Source of the DNA: Nostoc sp. CHAB 5844
Lineage (GTDB): Bacteria; Cyanobacteriota; Cyanobacteriia; Cyanobacteriales; Nostocaceae
DNA length: 64,000 nt
Assembly: GCF_020829595.1 (NCBI RefSeq)
Contig: NZ_JAIVFW010000027.1
Location: 28,729-92,728, forward strand
Direction: 5' to 3'
The position numbers and the translations under genes were made by a program. Shown here one piece after another: positions 50,929 through 59,810 of this stretch. The first letter of the stretch is position 1; every line of letters starts with the position of its first letter. The notes below the pieces were generated by a model. That model was not told the DNA's origin. It worked only from the letters and a program-made list of their open reading frames with translations, and ran no database searches.

Positions 50929-53493
50929 ATGCAGCCAATTCGCACATTCAATGTTTCTCCATCACTACCGCCGCGTCTGGAACCACTGCGACGGCTGGCA
51001 TATAACTTGCACTGGGATTGGAATGTTGAAACTAAAGATTTATTTCGCCGTTTAGATACAGATTTATGGGAGTCTAGCCGTCATAACCCAGTGTTAATGC
51101 TGGGTACGATCTCGCAAGCACGGCTTTTGGAGGTAGTTGAAGATGACGGCTTTTTAGCGCAAATGGATCGCGCCGCCCGCCAATTAGAAGATTATCTCCA
51201 AGAAGGGACTTGGTATCAGAAACAACGCGCTCAAAAGCCAAAAGAATGTTATGCTTATTTTTCGGCAGAGTTTGGATTGGTTGACTGTTTACCTGTTTAC
51301 TCTGGTGGTTTGGGCGTTCTGGCTGGCGATCACTTAAAATCTGCCAGTGACTTGGGATTGCCACTAGTGGGTGTCGGCTTGCTGTATCAACAAGGGTATT
51401 TTGCTCAATATCTCAACGCTGATGGCTGGCAACAGGAACGCTACCCCATCAACGATTTTTATAATATGCCCTTGCATTTGGAACGCAATCCCGATGGTTC
51501 AGAATTGCAGATTGCTGTTGATTATCCGGGGCGCAAGGTGTACGCCAGAGTGTGGCGTGTCCAGGTGGGTATGGTGCCTTTATATATGTTAGACACCAAC
51601 ATCGAACCCAACAATCAATACGATCACGACATCACAGATCAGTTGTATGGTGGCGACATTGATATGCGTATCCACCAAGAAATGATGTTGGGGATCGGTG
51701 GTGTGCAGATGCTGAAAGCTCTGGGTTATAATGTCACCGCCTATCATATGAATGAAGGCCATGCTGCCTTCTCGGCTTTAGAACGCATCCGGCTGTTGAT
51801 TCAAGAAAAAGGTTTGAGCTATGCCCAAGCCAAACAGGTAGTGATGTCTAGCAACATCTTTACGACTCACACACCTGTACCTGCGGGGATTGACTTGTTC
51901 CCTCCCGATAAGATTATGCATTATCTGGGATACTATGCAGACATCTTTGGCTTACCCAAAGAACAATTTTTAGGATTGGGGCGAGAAAATACAGGCGATT
52001 TATCTGGGCCTTTCAGTATGGCAGTGCTGGCGTTGAAAATGGCAACGTTTTCTAACGGGGTGGCGCAGCTGCATGGTGTCGTGTCGCGGCAGATGTTCCA
52101 AGGTTTGTGGAAGAAAGTCCCAGTCGAAGAAGTACCAATCAGCGCCATCACTAACGGTGTTCACGCTCGCAGTTGTGTGGCTAAATCAACTCAAGAGTTG
52201 TACGATCGCTACTTAGGGCCAAATTGGTCATCAGTACCACCAGAGAACCAACTGTGGGAGCGGATGGAAGCAATTCCTGATGAGGAGTTGTGGCGCAATC
52301 ACGAACGCTGCCGTCTGGATATGGTACTATACGTGCGGGATCATTTAGTCAAACATTTGCGCGATCGCGGTGCCTCGCCTTCCGAAATTGCCCAAGCCCA
52401 AGAAGTATTAGATCCCTATGTTTTGACAATTGGCTTTGCCCGTCGGTTTGCCACTTATAAACGCGCTACGCTTTGGATGCGCGATTTAGAACGCATTCAA
52501 CACATTTTACTTGGTGATAAAAACCGGAAAGTCCAATTTGTCATTGCTGGTAAAGCCCACCCCAAAGATATCCCAGGAAAAGAACTCATTCGTGAAATCA
52601 ATCATTTTATCCGCGAACATCATTTAGAAAAACAAGTGGTTTTTGTGCCTAACTACGATATTCATATATCTCGGTTAATGGTGGCAGGTTGCGATATATG
52701 GTTGAATACACCCCGTCGCCCACGGGAAGCTTCTGGTACTAGCGGTATGAAAGCCGCTATGAATGGCTTGCCAAATTTAAGTGTTTTGGATGGTTGGTGG
52801 GATGAAGCTGATTACGTCCGCACGGGTTGGGCAATTGGACATGGCGAAAATTACGACGATCCCAACTATCAGGATGAAGTGGAAGCGAATGCTCTCTATG
52901 ATTTATTAGAGAAAGAAGTTGTGCCTCTATTTTATGACCACCGCGACGAGGATGGTCTACCCCGGCGTTGGGTTGCCAAAATGAAAGATGCGATTCGCTT
53001 GAACTGTCCGTTCTTTAATACAGCGCGGATGGTACGCGATTACGCCCAACGGGCTTATTTCCCAGCCAGCGATCGCTGTCATACTTTAGTTGTTGATAAT
53101 TATGCCCCAGCTAAAGAATTAGCTAATTGGAAAGCTAAACTCAGCGACCACTGGTTTAACATCAAAATCAAAGATATTGATGTCTCCGTGGGTTCAGATA
53201 TTGAGGTTAACCAAACCGTTGCTGTCAAAGCCAAAGTTGATTTAGCAACTTTGAGTAATGATGATATCCAAGTGGAGTTATATCAAGGTGCGATCGATGC
53301 CAATGGTGAAATCGTCAATGCTGTTCCAGTAGTGATGGATTACCAAGGACAAGATTCCCAAGGCTTGAGTATCTACACGGCAGATATCATCTACACTACC
53401 TCTGGTTTTCAAGGCTTATCCTTGCGTGTGTTACCCAAACACCCACACTTGTCTAGCGCTTATGAGCCTAGATTGATTGCTTGGGCGGAATAG
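50929..53493 (+). CDS. Alpha-glucan phosphorylase (short-signature GT35 subfamily)
   Basis: 854-residue phosphorylase of the TIGR02094 type, which removes glucose-1-phosphate from alpha-glucans or maltodextrins. The N-terminal DUF3417-like domain begins SLPPRLEPLRRLAYNLHWDW. Further motifs are YFSAEFGLVDCLPVYSGGLG, GFARRFATYKRA, and the PLP-lysine region REASGTSGMKAAMNGLPNLS with VLDGWWDE. It is a different subfamily from GlgP at 46941, so they are not a recent duplication. The start has GGAGAG at suitable spacing. A bidirectional terminator follows. Confidence 0.94.
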   Translation: MQPIRTFNVSPSLPPRLEPLRRLAYNLHWDWNVETKDLFRRLDTDLWESSRHNPVLMLGTISQARLLEVVEDDGFLAQMDRAARQLEDYLQEGTWYQKQRAQKPKECYAYFSAEFGLVDCLPVYSGGLGVLAGDHLKSASDLGLPLVGVGLLYQQGYFAQYLNADGWQQERYPINDFYNMPLHLERNPDGSELQIAVDYPGRKVYARVWRVQVGMVPLYMLDTNIEPNNQYDHDITDQLYGGDIDMRIHQEMMLGIGGVQMLKALGYNVTAYHMNEGHAAFSALERIRLLIQEKGLSYAQAKQVVMSSNIFTTHTPVPAGIDLFPPDKIMHYLGYYADIFGLPKEQFLGLGRENTGDLSGPFSMAVLALKMATFSNGVAQLHGVVSRQMFQGLWKKVPVEEVPISAITNGVHARSCVAKSTQELYDRYLGPNWSSVPPENQLWERMEAIPDEELWRNHERCRLDMVLYVRDHLVKHLRDRGASPSEIAQAQEVLDPYVLTIGFARRFATYKRATLWMRDLERIQHILLGDKNRKVQFVIAGKAHPKDIPGKELIREINHFIREHHLEKQVVFVPNYDIHISRLMVAGCDIWLNTPRRPREASGTSGMKAAMNGLPNLSVLDGWWDEADYVRTGWAIGHGENYDDPNYQDEVEANALYDLLEKEVVPLFYDHRDEDGLPRRWVAKMKDAIRLNCPFFNTARMVRDYAQRAYFPASDRCHTLVVDNYAPAKELANWKAKLSDHWFNIKIKDIDVSVGSDIEVNQTVAVKAKVDLATLSNDDIQVELYQGAIDANGEIVNAVPVVMDYQGQDSQGLSIYTADIIYTTSGFQGLSLRVLPKHPHLSSAYEPRLIAWAE

Positions 53494-53505
53494 AAGGCAA
53501 AAGGT

Positions 53506-53541
53506 AAAAGGTAAAAGTAAAAAGAGAATCTTTTACCTTTT
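53506..53541. terminator. Bidirectional terminator between convergent genes
   Basis: AAAAGGTAAAAG (53506-53517) and CTTTTACCTTTT (53530-53541) form a 12-bp stem with a 12-base loop and are followed on both strands by T-rich DNA. It separates the glucan phosphorylase and DUF429 genes, which read towards each other. The arms are AT-rich, and part of the left arm is a tandem duplicate of AAAAGGT. Confidence 0.7.
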
Positions 53542-53554
53542 TACTTTTCACTTT

Positions 53555-54283
53555 TTACTTTCTTTTAGGGATGACAATGTAACCTGTAGTGCGATCGCCT
53601 AATACTAAGTTGCGTTGTTCGCCCCAATACCACCAGTGTGCAGCAACATAAGCGCAGATTAAACTATCTAGTTTGTCTTCAATTGCTTTGAGTGCTGCAC
53701 CTGTGGAAGGCAAAAGGAAAAAATCAAAAGGTTGATTTATTTTGAGACTAGGTTCGAGAGTCGGTAAAATTTCGAGAATATATTGATAAAGTTTAGTTAA
53801 TTCTAAGCAACGCTCATTGATGCGTCCTTTTTTATATTTCAGAATGCGTTCTAAACCAAATAAATGTACTATGGCAGGGTGAGGAAAAACTTCTATTTGA
53901 TATCTGCCGAGTTTTTTTGGTTCAATGCTTGGTGCATGGGCAAAACCACGCGCTTCTAATTCTAAGCCAAAGTTAATGGTGCGCTCTGCAAAGGCTAAAT
54001 TCTGATTTGCTGGATAGCAGCCGGCATGATATTTACCAAAGTATTTATGGCTGAGTTTATCTGGTAGGCGGCTACCTATGGCGTTAGGAATGAGAGTCGG
54101 TGCATCGACTGCAATAATGGCTGGTTTTTCTGGTTTTACCCAGGTATCTATCCAATTTAAAATGTGTGCGATCGCATCTTGGCGAGCTAAATCAATTAAT
54201 TGCAATTGTCCGTCTATTAATTGCAAACAGCATAAGCCACTTGGTTGGGATTTCCAACCTAAATCAATGCCAATAAATTTCAT
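53555..54283 (-). CDS. DUF429 domain-containing protein
   Basis: 242-residue protein of the DUF429 family, whose fold is an RNase H-like nuclease. The start MKFIGIDLGWKSQPSGLCC is the first strand with the catalytic-type Asp. IIAVDAPTLIPN supplies the second acidic site, and GFAHAPSIEPKKLGRYQIEV and DKLDSLICAYVAAHWW the third (Asp). The three acidic positions suggest an active enzyme, but no substrate is known. It is transcribed alone, convergent with the glucan phosphorylase gene. Confidence 0.88.
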   Translation of the reverse strand: MKFIGIDLGWKSQPSGLCCLQLIDGQLQLIDLARQDAIAHILNWIDTWVKPEKPAIIAVDAPTLIPNAIGSRLPDKLSHKYFGKYHAGCYPANQNLAFAERTINFGLELEARGFAHAPSIEPKKLGRYQIEVFPHPAIVHLFGLERILKYKKGRINERCLELTKLYQYILEILPTLEPSLKINQPFDFFLLPSTGAALKAIEDKLDSLICAYVAAHWWYWGEQRNLVLGDRTTGYIVIPKRK

Positions 54284-54380
54284 TTAAATATAACAAATTA
54301 CTTCACATTAAAATATACCAGTCATCAATGAGGATTACATAAGTTTCTTAATTTCACACTTCATACTATAGCCATAAAAA

Positions 54381-54410
54381 AGCAGAGAAATGAAAGTTTA
54401 TTTCTCTGCT
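54381..54410 (-). terminator. Terminator for the small peptide gene at 54629
   Basis: On the minus strand AGCAGAGAAA and TTTCTCTGCT pair over a 10-base loop and are followed by TTTTTTATGG, a good T run. It lies 219 bases past the gene stop because a 140-bp MITE (54480-54619) has been inserted between gene and terminator. Confidence 0.8.
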
Positions 54411-54479
54411 AAATTAATTGTTGAAGAAAACAAACAAGACTTTTCAAACTTGCTCAGATGTAACTCTTCTTGAGCTTAT

Positions 54480-54619
54480 TATAGCAGTTCTCGTTTGCAT
54501 GAAATAGATTTTTTCACCTCACCCCCAACCCCTCTCCTTACCAAGGAGAGGGGAGTGTTTGCGTTAGCAAATACGGGGTGAGGTGACGACTGTATTGCAC
54601 TGAAGTGAAAACCGCTATA
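54480..54619. mobile_element. MITE-like element, family B copy 2 (140 bp)
   Basis: Same length, same ends (TATAGCAGTTCTCG... and its inverse) and almost the same sequence as 38324-38463, differing at about eight positions by eye. It starts nine bases beyond the stop of the 54629 gene and lies between that gene and its terminator, so its insertion is recent relative to the transcription unit. Confidence 0.85.
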
Positions 54620-54628
54620 GTATTGAGT

Positions 54629-54904
54629 TTAAGAACCTTGTCTGCCGTAACAAGTCCCAGATAAACACTTAGCAAATGGTGTTACTGTAATTATATTACC
54701 TACAACTAGACGTGCTGTAGGTTGCGATGCAATTACTGGTGACGATTCTGCTGGCGATGGTGTTTCTGGGGATGTTTCTGCTGGCGATGTTGCTTGAGTT
54801 GGTTGTTCACCACCATATTTGTATCTACATCCGCCAGCTAGAAATTCTTGTTTTTCTGTAGATAAATCCACAAGTAAATCGGATGCATTTGTTTGAAACA
54901 ACAT
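54629..54904 (-). CDS. Small protein with double-glycine leader-like N-terminus and Cys-containing tail
   Basis: 91 residues. The N-terminus LLVDLSTEKQEFLAGG resembles the leader of peptide precursors cleaved after Gly-Gly (residues 24-25), with hydrophobic positions spaced as in leaders recognised by C39 peptidases. The remainder is CRYKYGGEQPTQATS, a run of Pro/Ser/Thr/Glu repeats (TSPAETSPETPSPAESSP), a hydrophobic stretch (RLVVGNIITVTPFA) and KCLSGTCYGRQGS. Three Cys are present. A strong GAGGT ribosome site precedes the ATG. A radical SAM gene follows 312 bases upstream of it on the same strand, but is a general family and need not be related. No processing enzyme or peptidase ABC transporter is nearby, so a ribosomally made modified peptide is only a possibility. 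Confidence 0.65.
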   Translation of the reverse strand: MLFQTNASDLLVDLSTEKQEFLAGGCRYKYGGEQPTQATSPAETSPETPSPAESSPVIASQPTARLVVGNIITVTPFAKCLSGTCYGRQGS

Positions 54905-55105
54905 AATCTTTTACCTCACTTAGTTGGCATAGGTATGTGTTCATTACCTATGCCTCTGTTATAAACGGATTTATTAAGCAAAAAATTATTCTTTAGCCAT
55001 AAAAAAATAGCTTAAAATTCTATCTAGAGATATTGCATAAAAATGGTTGAGAATATAGTTGTGAAATTAAAAAATAATTATTGATAATTTTTAGATAAGC
55101 AACGT

Positions 55106-55142
55106 AATTAACGTGCGCCTTCGTTGGAGACACACGTTAATT
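55106..55142. terminator. Hairpin between the radical SAM and small peptide genes
   Basis: AATTAACGTG (55106-55115) and CACGTTAATT (55133-55142) form a 10-bp stem with a 17-base loop, about 75 bases beyond the radical SAM stop on the minus strand. No T run follows on either strand, so it may be an attenuator or protein site. The remainder of the 312-base gap shows nothing else. Confidence 0.5.
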
Positions 55143-55216
55143 TCAAAAAATGTGAAAAATCTCTAAATTAGAGCAGCAAAATAAACAGAGATGATGTCTA
55201 ACCAGATAAAAATGGC

Positions 55217-56791
55217 TTAAACAGGTTCTAATTGATAATTTGATTGTTCTTGAACTTCCTGCTGTTGACTTAATGCCTCCAATTGTGCCTCCAGTTGCGC
55301 TTTCACTTCGTGGCGGAAAGTAAAGAAGTGTTCGCCTAAACTCAACGCCACAAAATAGTCATATAATAAATAGGGTTTTTGGAGAGCGATCGCTAACAAT
55401 TGCCACCAAAAAATCCAGCGCGTCGAACGTAAAATCCCCTGTCGCCAAATAATTACTGGAAACAAACGTAATTCATGCCAAGTTAAAGGACGTTTACCTT
55501 GAGGAATTTTGCCTGCCATCAATTTAAAATGACGAAACGTGCGTTGCAAATATGGCATTGGCTCATACAAATTCCAAAAAGTATCAATATATTCCTGGAT
55601 AATTTCTGCTAACGGGCGAGTCGGAATAAAGTTCATCAAAGCTTTTTGAGAACCCATAAAATCCATTAAACCTTCTTTCAATCGTCCTTCTTGTTTGAGA
55701 CGAGTCCACATAGCTGTATTGTGCAATGCTTGCAACAAACCCAAATGCGCTTGCGGAATACCCGTTTCTTCAACAAATTGTTGAATGCGTTGTCCTGCAC
55801 CTTTTTTCTCACCATCAAAACCGATAATGAACCCGGACATAATTTGTAATCCAGCGCGGGTAATTTTAGAGCAGGATTCGACTAACGACTGACGCGTATT
55901 TTGTTCTTTATTAGCGATCGCTAAACTTTCTACGTCTGGTGTTTCAATCCCCATAAACACCATTCTAAATCCCGCTTGTACCATCAAATCAATCAACTCA
56001 TCATCTTCTGCTAAATTCAAAGATGCTTCTGTGAGTAACATAAACGGATATTTCCGCTCTTGCATCCAAGGAATTAATGCTTTTAAAAACACCTTGGCAT
56101 TGCGTTTGTTGCCAATAAAGTTGTCATCCACAATAAATATTAATCGCCGCCAGCCCATGTGATATAAAACTTCCATTTCCGCCAGCATTTGCGCTGGAGT
56201 TTTTGTGCGTGGCTTGCGACCAAATAAATTGATGATGTCACAAAATTCGCATTGGAAGGGACAACCGCGCGAAAATTGCAACGTTACTGCAAGATAAGCA
56301 TCTAAATCTAGCAAGTCAAAACGAGGAATGGGTGTTTCAGTTACATCGGGTTTTTCTGTCGCACGAAAAATTCCCTGTTCTTCTCCCTGTGCTAAAGCTG
56401 CTAAAAACAAGGGAACAGTGCATTCTCCCTCATCCAAAATTAGATAATGTGCGCCTGCTTCTAAGGCAAATTCTGGAACTGATGTGGCAAAAGGGCCTCC
56501 CACTACGACTTTTTTACCTAAAGCTACCCCTTTTTGAATCAATTCCCACAAATCTTTTTTCTGGATAATCATTGCAGAGATGATGACTAAATCACACCAA
56601 TCCCAATCTGCATCTGTCTCCAGACGGACATTCCGATCTACTAATCTTAATTCCCAATCACTAGGTAGCATGGCTGCAACTGTGATTAAACCCAACGGCG
56701 GATTTGTAGCGCGTAAACCTGCCAAATCGAGGGTTTCTTGGTATGACCAGAAAGAATTAGGCATTATTGGCCAGAGTAGTAAGGCTTTCAT
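55217..56791 (-). CDS. B12-binding-domain radical SAM protein with DUF4070
   Basis: 524-residue radical SAM enzyme. Residues 1-140 are a cobalamin-binding-like Rossmann domain (MKALLLWPIMPNSFW, VVVGGPFATSVPEFA). The radical SAM core has the Cys triad CPFQCEFC (about residue 180) that binds the [4Fe-4S] cluster. IVDDNFIGNKRNAKVF and MGIETPD follow, then DUF4070 (about 350-480). The ATG at 56789-56791 is used because conservation starts there; an upstream start at 56821 adds a Cys-containing tail. Members are common in cyanobacteria and suspected of methylation-type chemistry, but no reaction is established. Cluster binding looks intact. Confidence 0.9.
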   Translation of the reverse strand: MKALLLWPIMPNSFWSYQETLDLAGLRATNPPLGLITVAAMLPSDWELRLVDRNVRLETDADWDWCDLVIISAMIIQKKDLWELIQKGVALGKKVVVGGPFATSVPEFALEAGAHYLILDEGECTVPLFLAALAQGEEQGIFRATEKPDVTETPIPRFDLLDLDAYLAVTLQFSRGCPFQCEFCDIINLFGRKPRTKTPAQMLAEMEVLYHMGWRRLIFIVDDNFIGNKRNAKVFLKALIPWMQERKYPFMLLTEASLNLAEDDELIDLMVQAGFRMVFMGIETPDVESLAIANKEQNTRQSLVESCSKITRAGLQIMSGFIIGFDGEKKGAGQRIQQFVEETGIPQAHLGLLQALHNTAMWTRLKQEGRLKEGLMDFMGSQKALMNFIPTRPLAEIIQEYIDTFWNLYEPMPYLQRTFRHFKLMAGKIPQGKRPLTWHELRLFPVIIWRQGILRSTRWIFWWQLLAIALQKPYLLYDYFVALSLGEHFFTFRHEVKAQLEAQLEALSQQQEVQEQSNYQLEPV

Positions 56792-57108
56792 CAGTACACA
56801 CCCCGGAGTGTAAAAATTCACTACTTTCCACGTTAATCAAAGTTTTCTGGCAAGAAATTAATTTTTGTTAATTGTCATTTATCATTAGTCATTTGTCATT
56901 TGTACTGAACGGCTTCGCGGTAGTTGAGCGAAGTCGAAACTACCGCGAAGCCGAAGTATTTGTCATTAGTTATTTTCGCCCTACACCCTTACACCCTTAT
57001 ACCCCTTACACTCTTTCCCCCTTGACTCCAATCCCCGTTAAAATTGAATGAGTTTTGTAACCGCCACCTTCACACGGCGCGGATGTGAGATAAGTTAACT
57101 TGAAATTT
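56792..57108. other. Gap with 16-bp inverted repeat and heptamer repeats
   Basis: CGGCTTCGCGGTAGTT (56910-56925) and its exact inverse (56938-56953) enclose a 12-base loop containing GAGCGAAGTC. Upstream is a TCATTTG/TTAGTCA heptamer array (56872-56900), downstream an ACACCCTTACACCCTTATAC repeat (56983-57015). No gene is present. The divergent promoters of the radical SAM and trpS genes must lie here. Confidence 0.65.
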
Positions 57109-58116
57109 ATGGGTAAGCAGCGTGTTCTGTCTGGAGTTCAACCAACTGGTAATTTGCATTTGGGTAACTATTTAGGGGCAATTCGCAACTGGGTAGAAAT
57201 CCAAGACCAGTATGATAATTTCTTTTGTGTAGTAGATTTACACGCGATTACTGTACCGCATAATCCAGCGTCTTTGGCGGCAGATACTTACGCGATCGCC
57301 GCACTTTATCTAGCTTGTGGTATTGATTTAAACTACTCTAATATCTTTGTGCAATCCCACGTTTCCGCCCACAGTGAACTTGCTTGGCTGCTGAACTGTA
57401 TCACTCCCCTCAACTGGCTACAAGACATGATTCAGTTTAAAGAAAAGGCAGTTAAGCAAGGAGAAAACGTGAGTACAGGTTTGTTGATATATCCTGTGCT
57501 GATGGCGGCGGATATTTTGCTTTATCAAGCAGATAAAGTGCCAGTCGGTGAAGACCAAAAGCAACATATAGAACTGACACGAGATATTGTCAACAGATTC
57601 AATCACCAATATGCCAAGGATCAGCCTGTACTGAAGTTACCAGATCCCTTGATTCGCAAGGAAGGGGCAAGGGTGATGAGTTTGACAGATGGGACACGCA
57701 AAATGTCCAAGTCTGACCCGTCAGAGTTAAGCCGAATTAATCTTTTAGATCCACCTGATCAAATTGTTAATAAAATAAAGCGGTGCAAAACTGATCCTGT
57801 GCGGGGTTTAACCTTTGACGACCCAGAACGGCCAGAGTGTAATAATTTGTTAACTTTGTATATGTTACTGTCTGGCAAGACGAAGGAAGCAGTAGCAGCA
57901 GAATGCCAAGATATGGGTTGGGGTCAATTCAAGCCGTTATTAACAGAAACAACAATTAATGCTTTAAAACCAATCCAAGAAAAATATCAGGCAATTATGA
58001 ATGACAAAGGCTATCTGGAGTCTGTATTACGTGATGGCAGGGAAAAAGCGCAAGCGATCGCTAATCAAACTCTAACAGATGTAAAATCCGCTTTAGGCTA
58101 CTCCATGCCTTTATAG
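57109..58116 (+). CDS. trpS: Tryptophanyl-tRNA synthetase
   Basis: Class I aminoacyl-tRNA synthetase that charges tRNA-Trp. The ATP-binding HIGH-like motif is in PTGNLHLGNYLGA (about residue 11), and KMSKSDPSELS (about 194) is the KMSKS loop. TrpS features VVDLHAITVPH and LLYQADKVPVGEDQKQH are also present. The ATG at 57109 (MGKQRVLSGVQP, 335 residues) is preferred over the TTG at 57100. It is followed after 58 bases by a MTHFR-like gene on the same strand. Confidence 0.97.
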   Translation: MGKQRVLSGVQPTGNLHLGNYLGAIRNWVEIQDQYDNFFCVVDLHAITVPHNPASLAADTYAIAALYLACGIDLNYSNIFVQSHVSAHSELAWLLNCITPLNWLQDMIQFKEKAVKQGENVSTGLLIYPVLMAADILLYQADKVPVGEDQKQHIELTRDIVNRFNHQYAKDQPVLKLPDPLIRKEGARVMSLTDGTRKMSKSDPSELSRINLLDPPDQIVNKIKRCKTDPVRGLTFDDPERPECNNLLTLYMLLSGKTKEAVAAECQDMGWGQFKPLLTETTINALKPIQEKYQAIMNDKGYLESVLRDGREKAQAIANQTLTDVKSALGYSMPL

Positions 58117-58174
58117 TGCTTTCGCTTTGGGATGTGATTCATAATACTCTGTAAGAAACCATACGATTAATTGT

Positions 58175-59104
58175 ATGCATCACACCCATAGCCCGACTGC
58201 TTTGAGTTTATTCCAGAAAGCTGCCCAAGCCGGCGAATTTTTAGTAACTGCCGAGGTAGCGCCCCCCAAAGGGGGAAATCCCACCCATATGATTGAAATG
58301 GCGGCGACTCTTAAGGGGAGAGTTCATGCCGTCAACATTACCGATGGTAGCCGCGCCGTGCTGCGAATGTCGTCGCTGGTGGCTTCAGTGATTTTATTAC
58401 AAAACGGGATTGAGCCAATTTGTCAGATTGCTTGCCGCGATCGCAACCGTATTGCTTTACAAGCTGACCTCATGGGCGCTCATGCCTTGGGTATTCGTAA
58501 CATCTTAGCTTTAACTGGCGACCCAGTAAAAGCAGGCGATCATCCCGATGCCAAAGGCGTATTTGATTTAGAAGCAGTGCGACTATTGCAACTAATTCAA
58601 AAAATGAATCAAGGTTGTGATTGCAACGATAAACCCTTAACTGATGGCGCAACAGATTTATTTGTTGGTGCAGCTGTAGATCCACAATGTGGCAGTTGGT
58701 CAGGTTTGCAAAATCGATTTGAACGCAAAATCGAAGCCGGAGCGCAATTTTTTCAAAGTCAATTAATCACTGATTTTGAAAGACTAGAAAAGTTCATGGA
58801 CAAGATAGCTTCTGTGCATAACAAACCAATTTTGGCAGGAATTTTTCTGTTGAAATCAGCAAAAAATGCTCAATTTATTAATAGGTGCGTTCCGGGTGTA
58901 AATATACCTGAGCATATTATTGATAGATTAGCAAAAGCCAAAGACCCACTAGAAGAAGGTGTAAAAATTGCTGCCGAACAAGTACAAATAGCACGGCAAT
59001 TGTGTCATGGTGTCCACATGATGGCAGTCAAGCGAGAAGATTTGATTCCCAAGATTTTGGATTTGGCAGAAGTGAAGCCGGTTGATTTGTTTGTAGCGAA
59101 GTAG
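58175..59104 (+). CDS. Methylenetetrahydrofolate reductase-type protein
   Basis: 309-residue TIM-barrel flavoprotein of the COG0685 MTHFR family, which reduces 5,10-methylene-tetrahydrofolate to 5-methyl-tetrahydrofolate for methionine synthesis. Recognisable parts are FLVTAEVAPPKGGNPTHMIE, INITDGSRAVLRMSSLVAS, ILALTGDPVKAGDHPDAKG (flavin/folate site) and FFQSQLITDF. It is the cyanobacterial bacterial-type branch that differs noticeably from E. coli MetF, so the name is by family. There is a spacing of 58 bases to trpS. Confidence 0.87.
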   Translation: MHHTHSPTALSLFQKAAQAGEFLVTAEVAPPKGGNPTHMIEMAATLKGRVHAVNITDGSRAVLRMSSLVASVILLQNGIEPICQIACRDRNRIALQADLMGAHALGIRNILALTGDPVKAGDHPDAKGVFDLEAVRLLQLIQKMNQGCDCNDKPLTDGATDLFVGAAVDPQCGSWSGLQNRFERKIEAGAQFFQSQLITDFERLEKFMDKIASVHNKPILAGIFLLKSAKNAQFINRCVPGVNIPEHIIDRLAKAKDPLEEGVKIAAEQVQIARQLCHGVHMMAVKREDLIPKILDLAEVKPVDLFVAK

Positions 59105-59109
59105 GCTAG

Positions 59110-59147
59110 GCGATCGCATTTCTTATTTTATCGGAGAGTGCGATCGC
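59110..59147. repeat. HIP1-ended hairpin repeat, copy 1
   Basis: GCGATCGCA and TGCGATCGC (9-bp arms) enclose TTTCTTATTTTATCGGAGAG. A close relative with the same interior (TATTTTACTTTATTGGAGAG) is at 59811-59849. The pair brackets the small gene at 59159. It lies in the convergent gap and may act as a terminator. Confidence 0.55.
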
Positions 59148-59158
59148 TGTAAGTTTTC

Positions 59159-59419
59159 TTACGACTCACCGTATCCTCCCCGACGTTCACCAAGCTCTTG
59201 TTCAATTTCTGCTTCGTTAAGTAATTTTATTCCAGAGGCGATCGCTCGTTGACGAATTTCCCATAGTTTCTTGGCTAAGGGAGTTTGTGGAATATATTCT
59301 GTATTGATTGCTGTTGCTTCTGATTGAGATTTTAAAGCTTCAACAAACTCCAAAACCATTTGCTGTTTTTCGGGTGTGAGTTCTCGCCAGCCTTCAAGTA
59401 ATTGTTCTTCTTTTCCCAT
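59159..59419 (-). CDS. Small hypothetical protein, antitoxin-like (DUF2281-type)
   Basis: 86 residues from the ATG at 59417-59419 (MGKEEQLLEGWRELTPEKQQ), preceded by a GAGGTGG ribosome site. The N-terminal stretch LTPEKQQMVLEFVEALKSQ is the short helical motif of DUF2281-type proteins, often found as antitoxins of PIN toxins. The tail has KKLWEIRQRAIASGIKLLNE. No toxin follows it here, so it is an orphan. Its closest analogue in the window is the damaged antitoxin at 7036, to which it is only distantly alike. Confidence 0.65.
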   Translation of the reverse strand: MGKEEQLLEGWRELTPEKQQMVLEFVEALKSQSEATAINTEYIPQTPLAKKLWEIRQRAIASGIKLLNEAEIEQELGERRGGYGES

Positions 59420-59431
59420 AATCCACCTCAC

Positions 59432-59666
59432 TAGAGAGTGATGTTTTCATTGTGATTCATGTTGTTGTTGGTGATACTCTTACAAAGTCACTGATTAGAT
59501 GGAATATAACCCCGACTGTGGAAAAAAGCCAGGGTGCTTGTGGTTAGTTATGCCTTTCTCAGCGTATTAGTTATCAAAAAATTGAGATTAATCATAAGAC
59601 GAATTGCAGCAGCCTTAAAACTACTTTTGTTCTGAAGTAAACTTTATTGATAGCATCACAATTTAA
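59432..59666. other. Upstream gap before the 21-bp repeats
   Basis: AT-rich DNA with no recognised gene or hairpin. Small open frames here read through the repeat array that follows and are not considered genes. Confidence 0.4.
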
Positions 59667-59792
59667 TGTCGTAACGACAGAACTTAATGTCCTAACGACA
59701 GCAATTTGTGTCGTAACGACAGAACTTAGTTTCATAACGACAGCAACTTGTGTCATAACGACAGAACTTAGTGTCATAACGACAGAATATTT
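59667..59792. repeat. Six-unit tandem repeat of 21 bp upstream of the NACHT-GUN4 gene
   Basis: Six units start at 59667, 59688, 59709, 59730, 59751 and 59772, exactly 21 bases apart. The unit core is TGTC(G/A)TAACGACAGAACTTA, with single-base variants (TGTCCT, TTTCAT, CAGCAATTT). Each unit contains the near-palindrome TGTCGTAACGACA, so each could bind a dimeric protein on the same DNA face at every second helical turn (21 bp is two turns). No spacer sequences vary independently, so it is not a CRISPR. In frame, both strands would encode heptapeptide repeats (VVTTELN), which makes artefactual ORFs. Confidence 0.88.
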
Positions 59793-59810
59793 ATTAGATA
59801 ATGTTGATGA

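Noticed and set aside
59667..59792. CRISPR array
   Set aside because: Repeats are contiguous with no independent spacers of constant length, and no cas genes are present.
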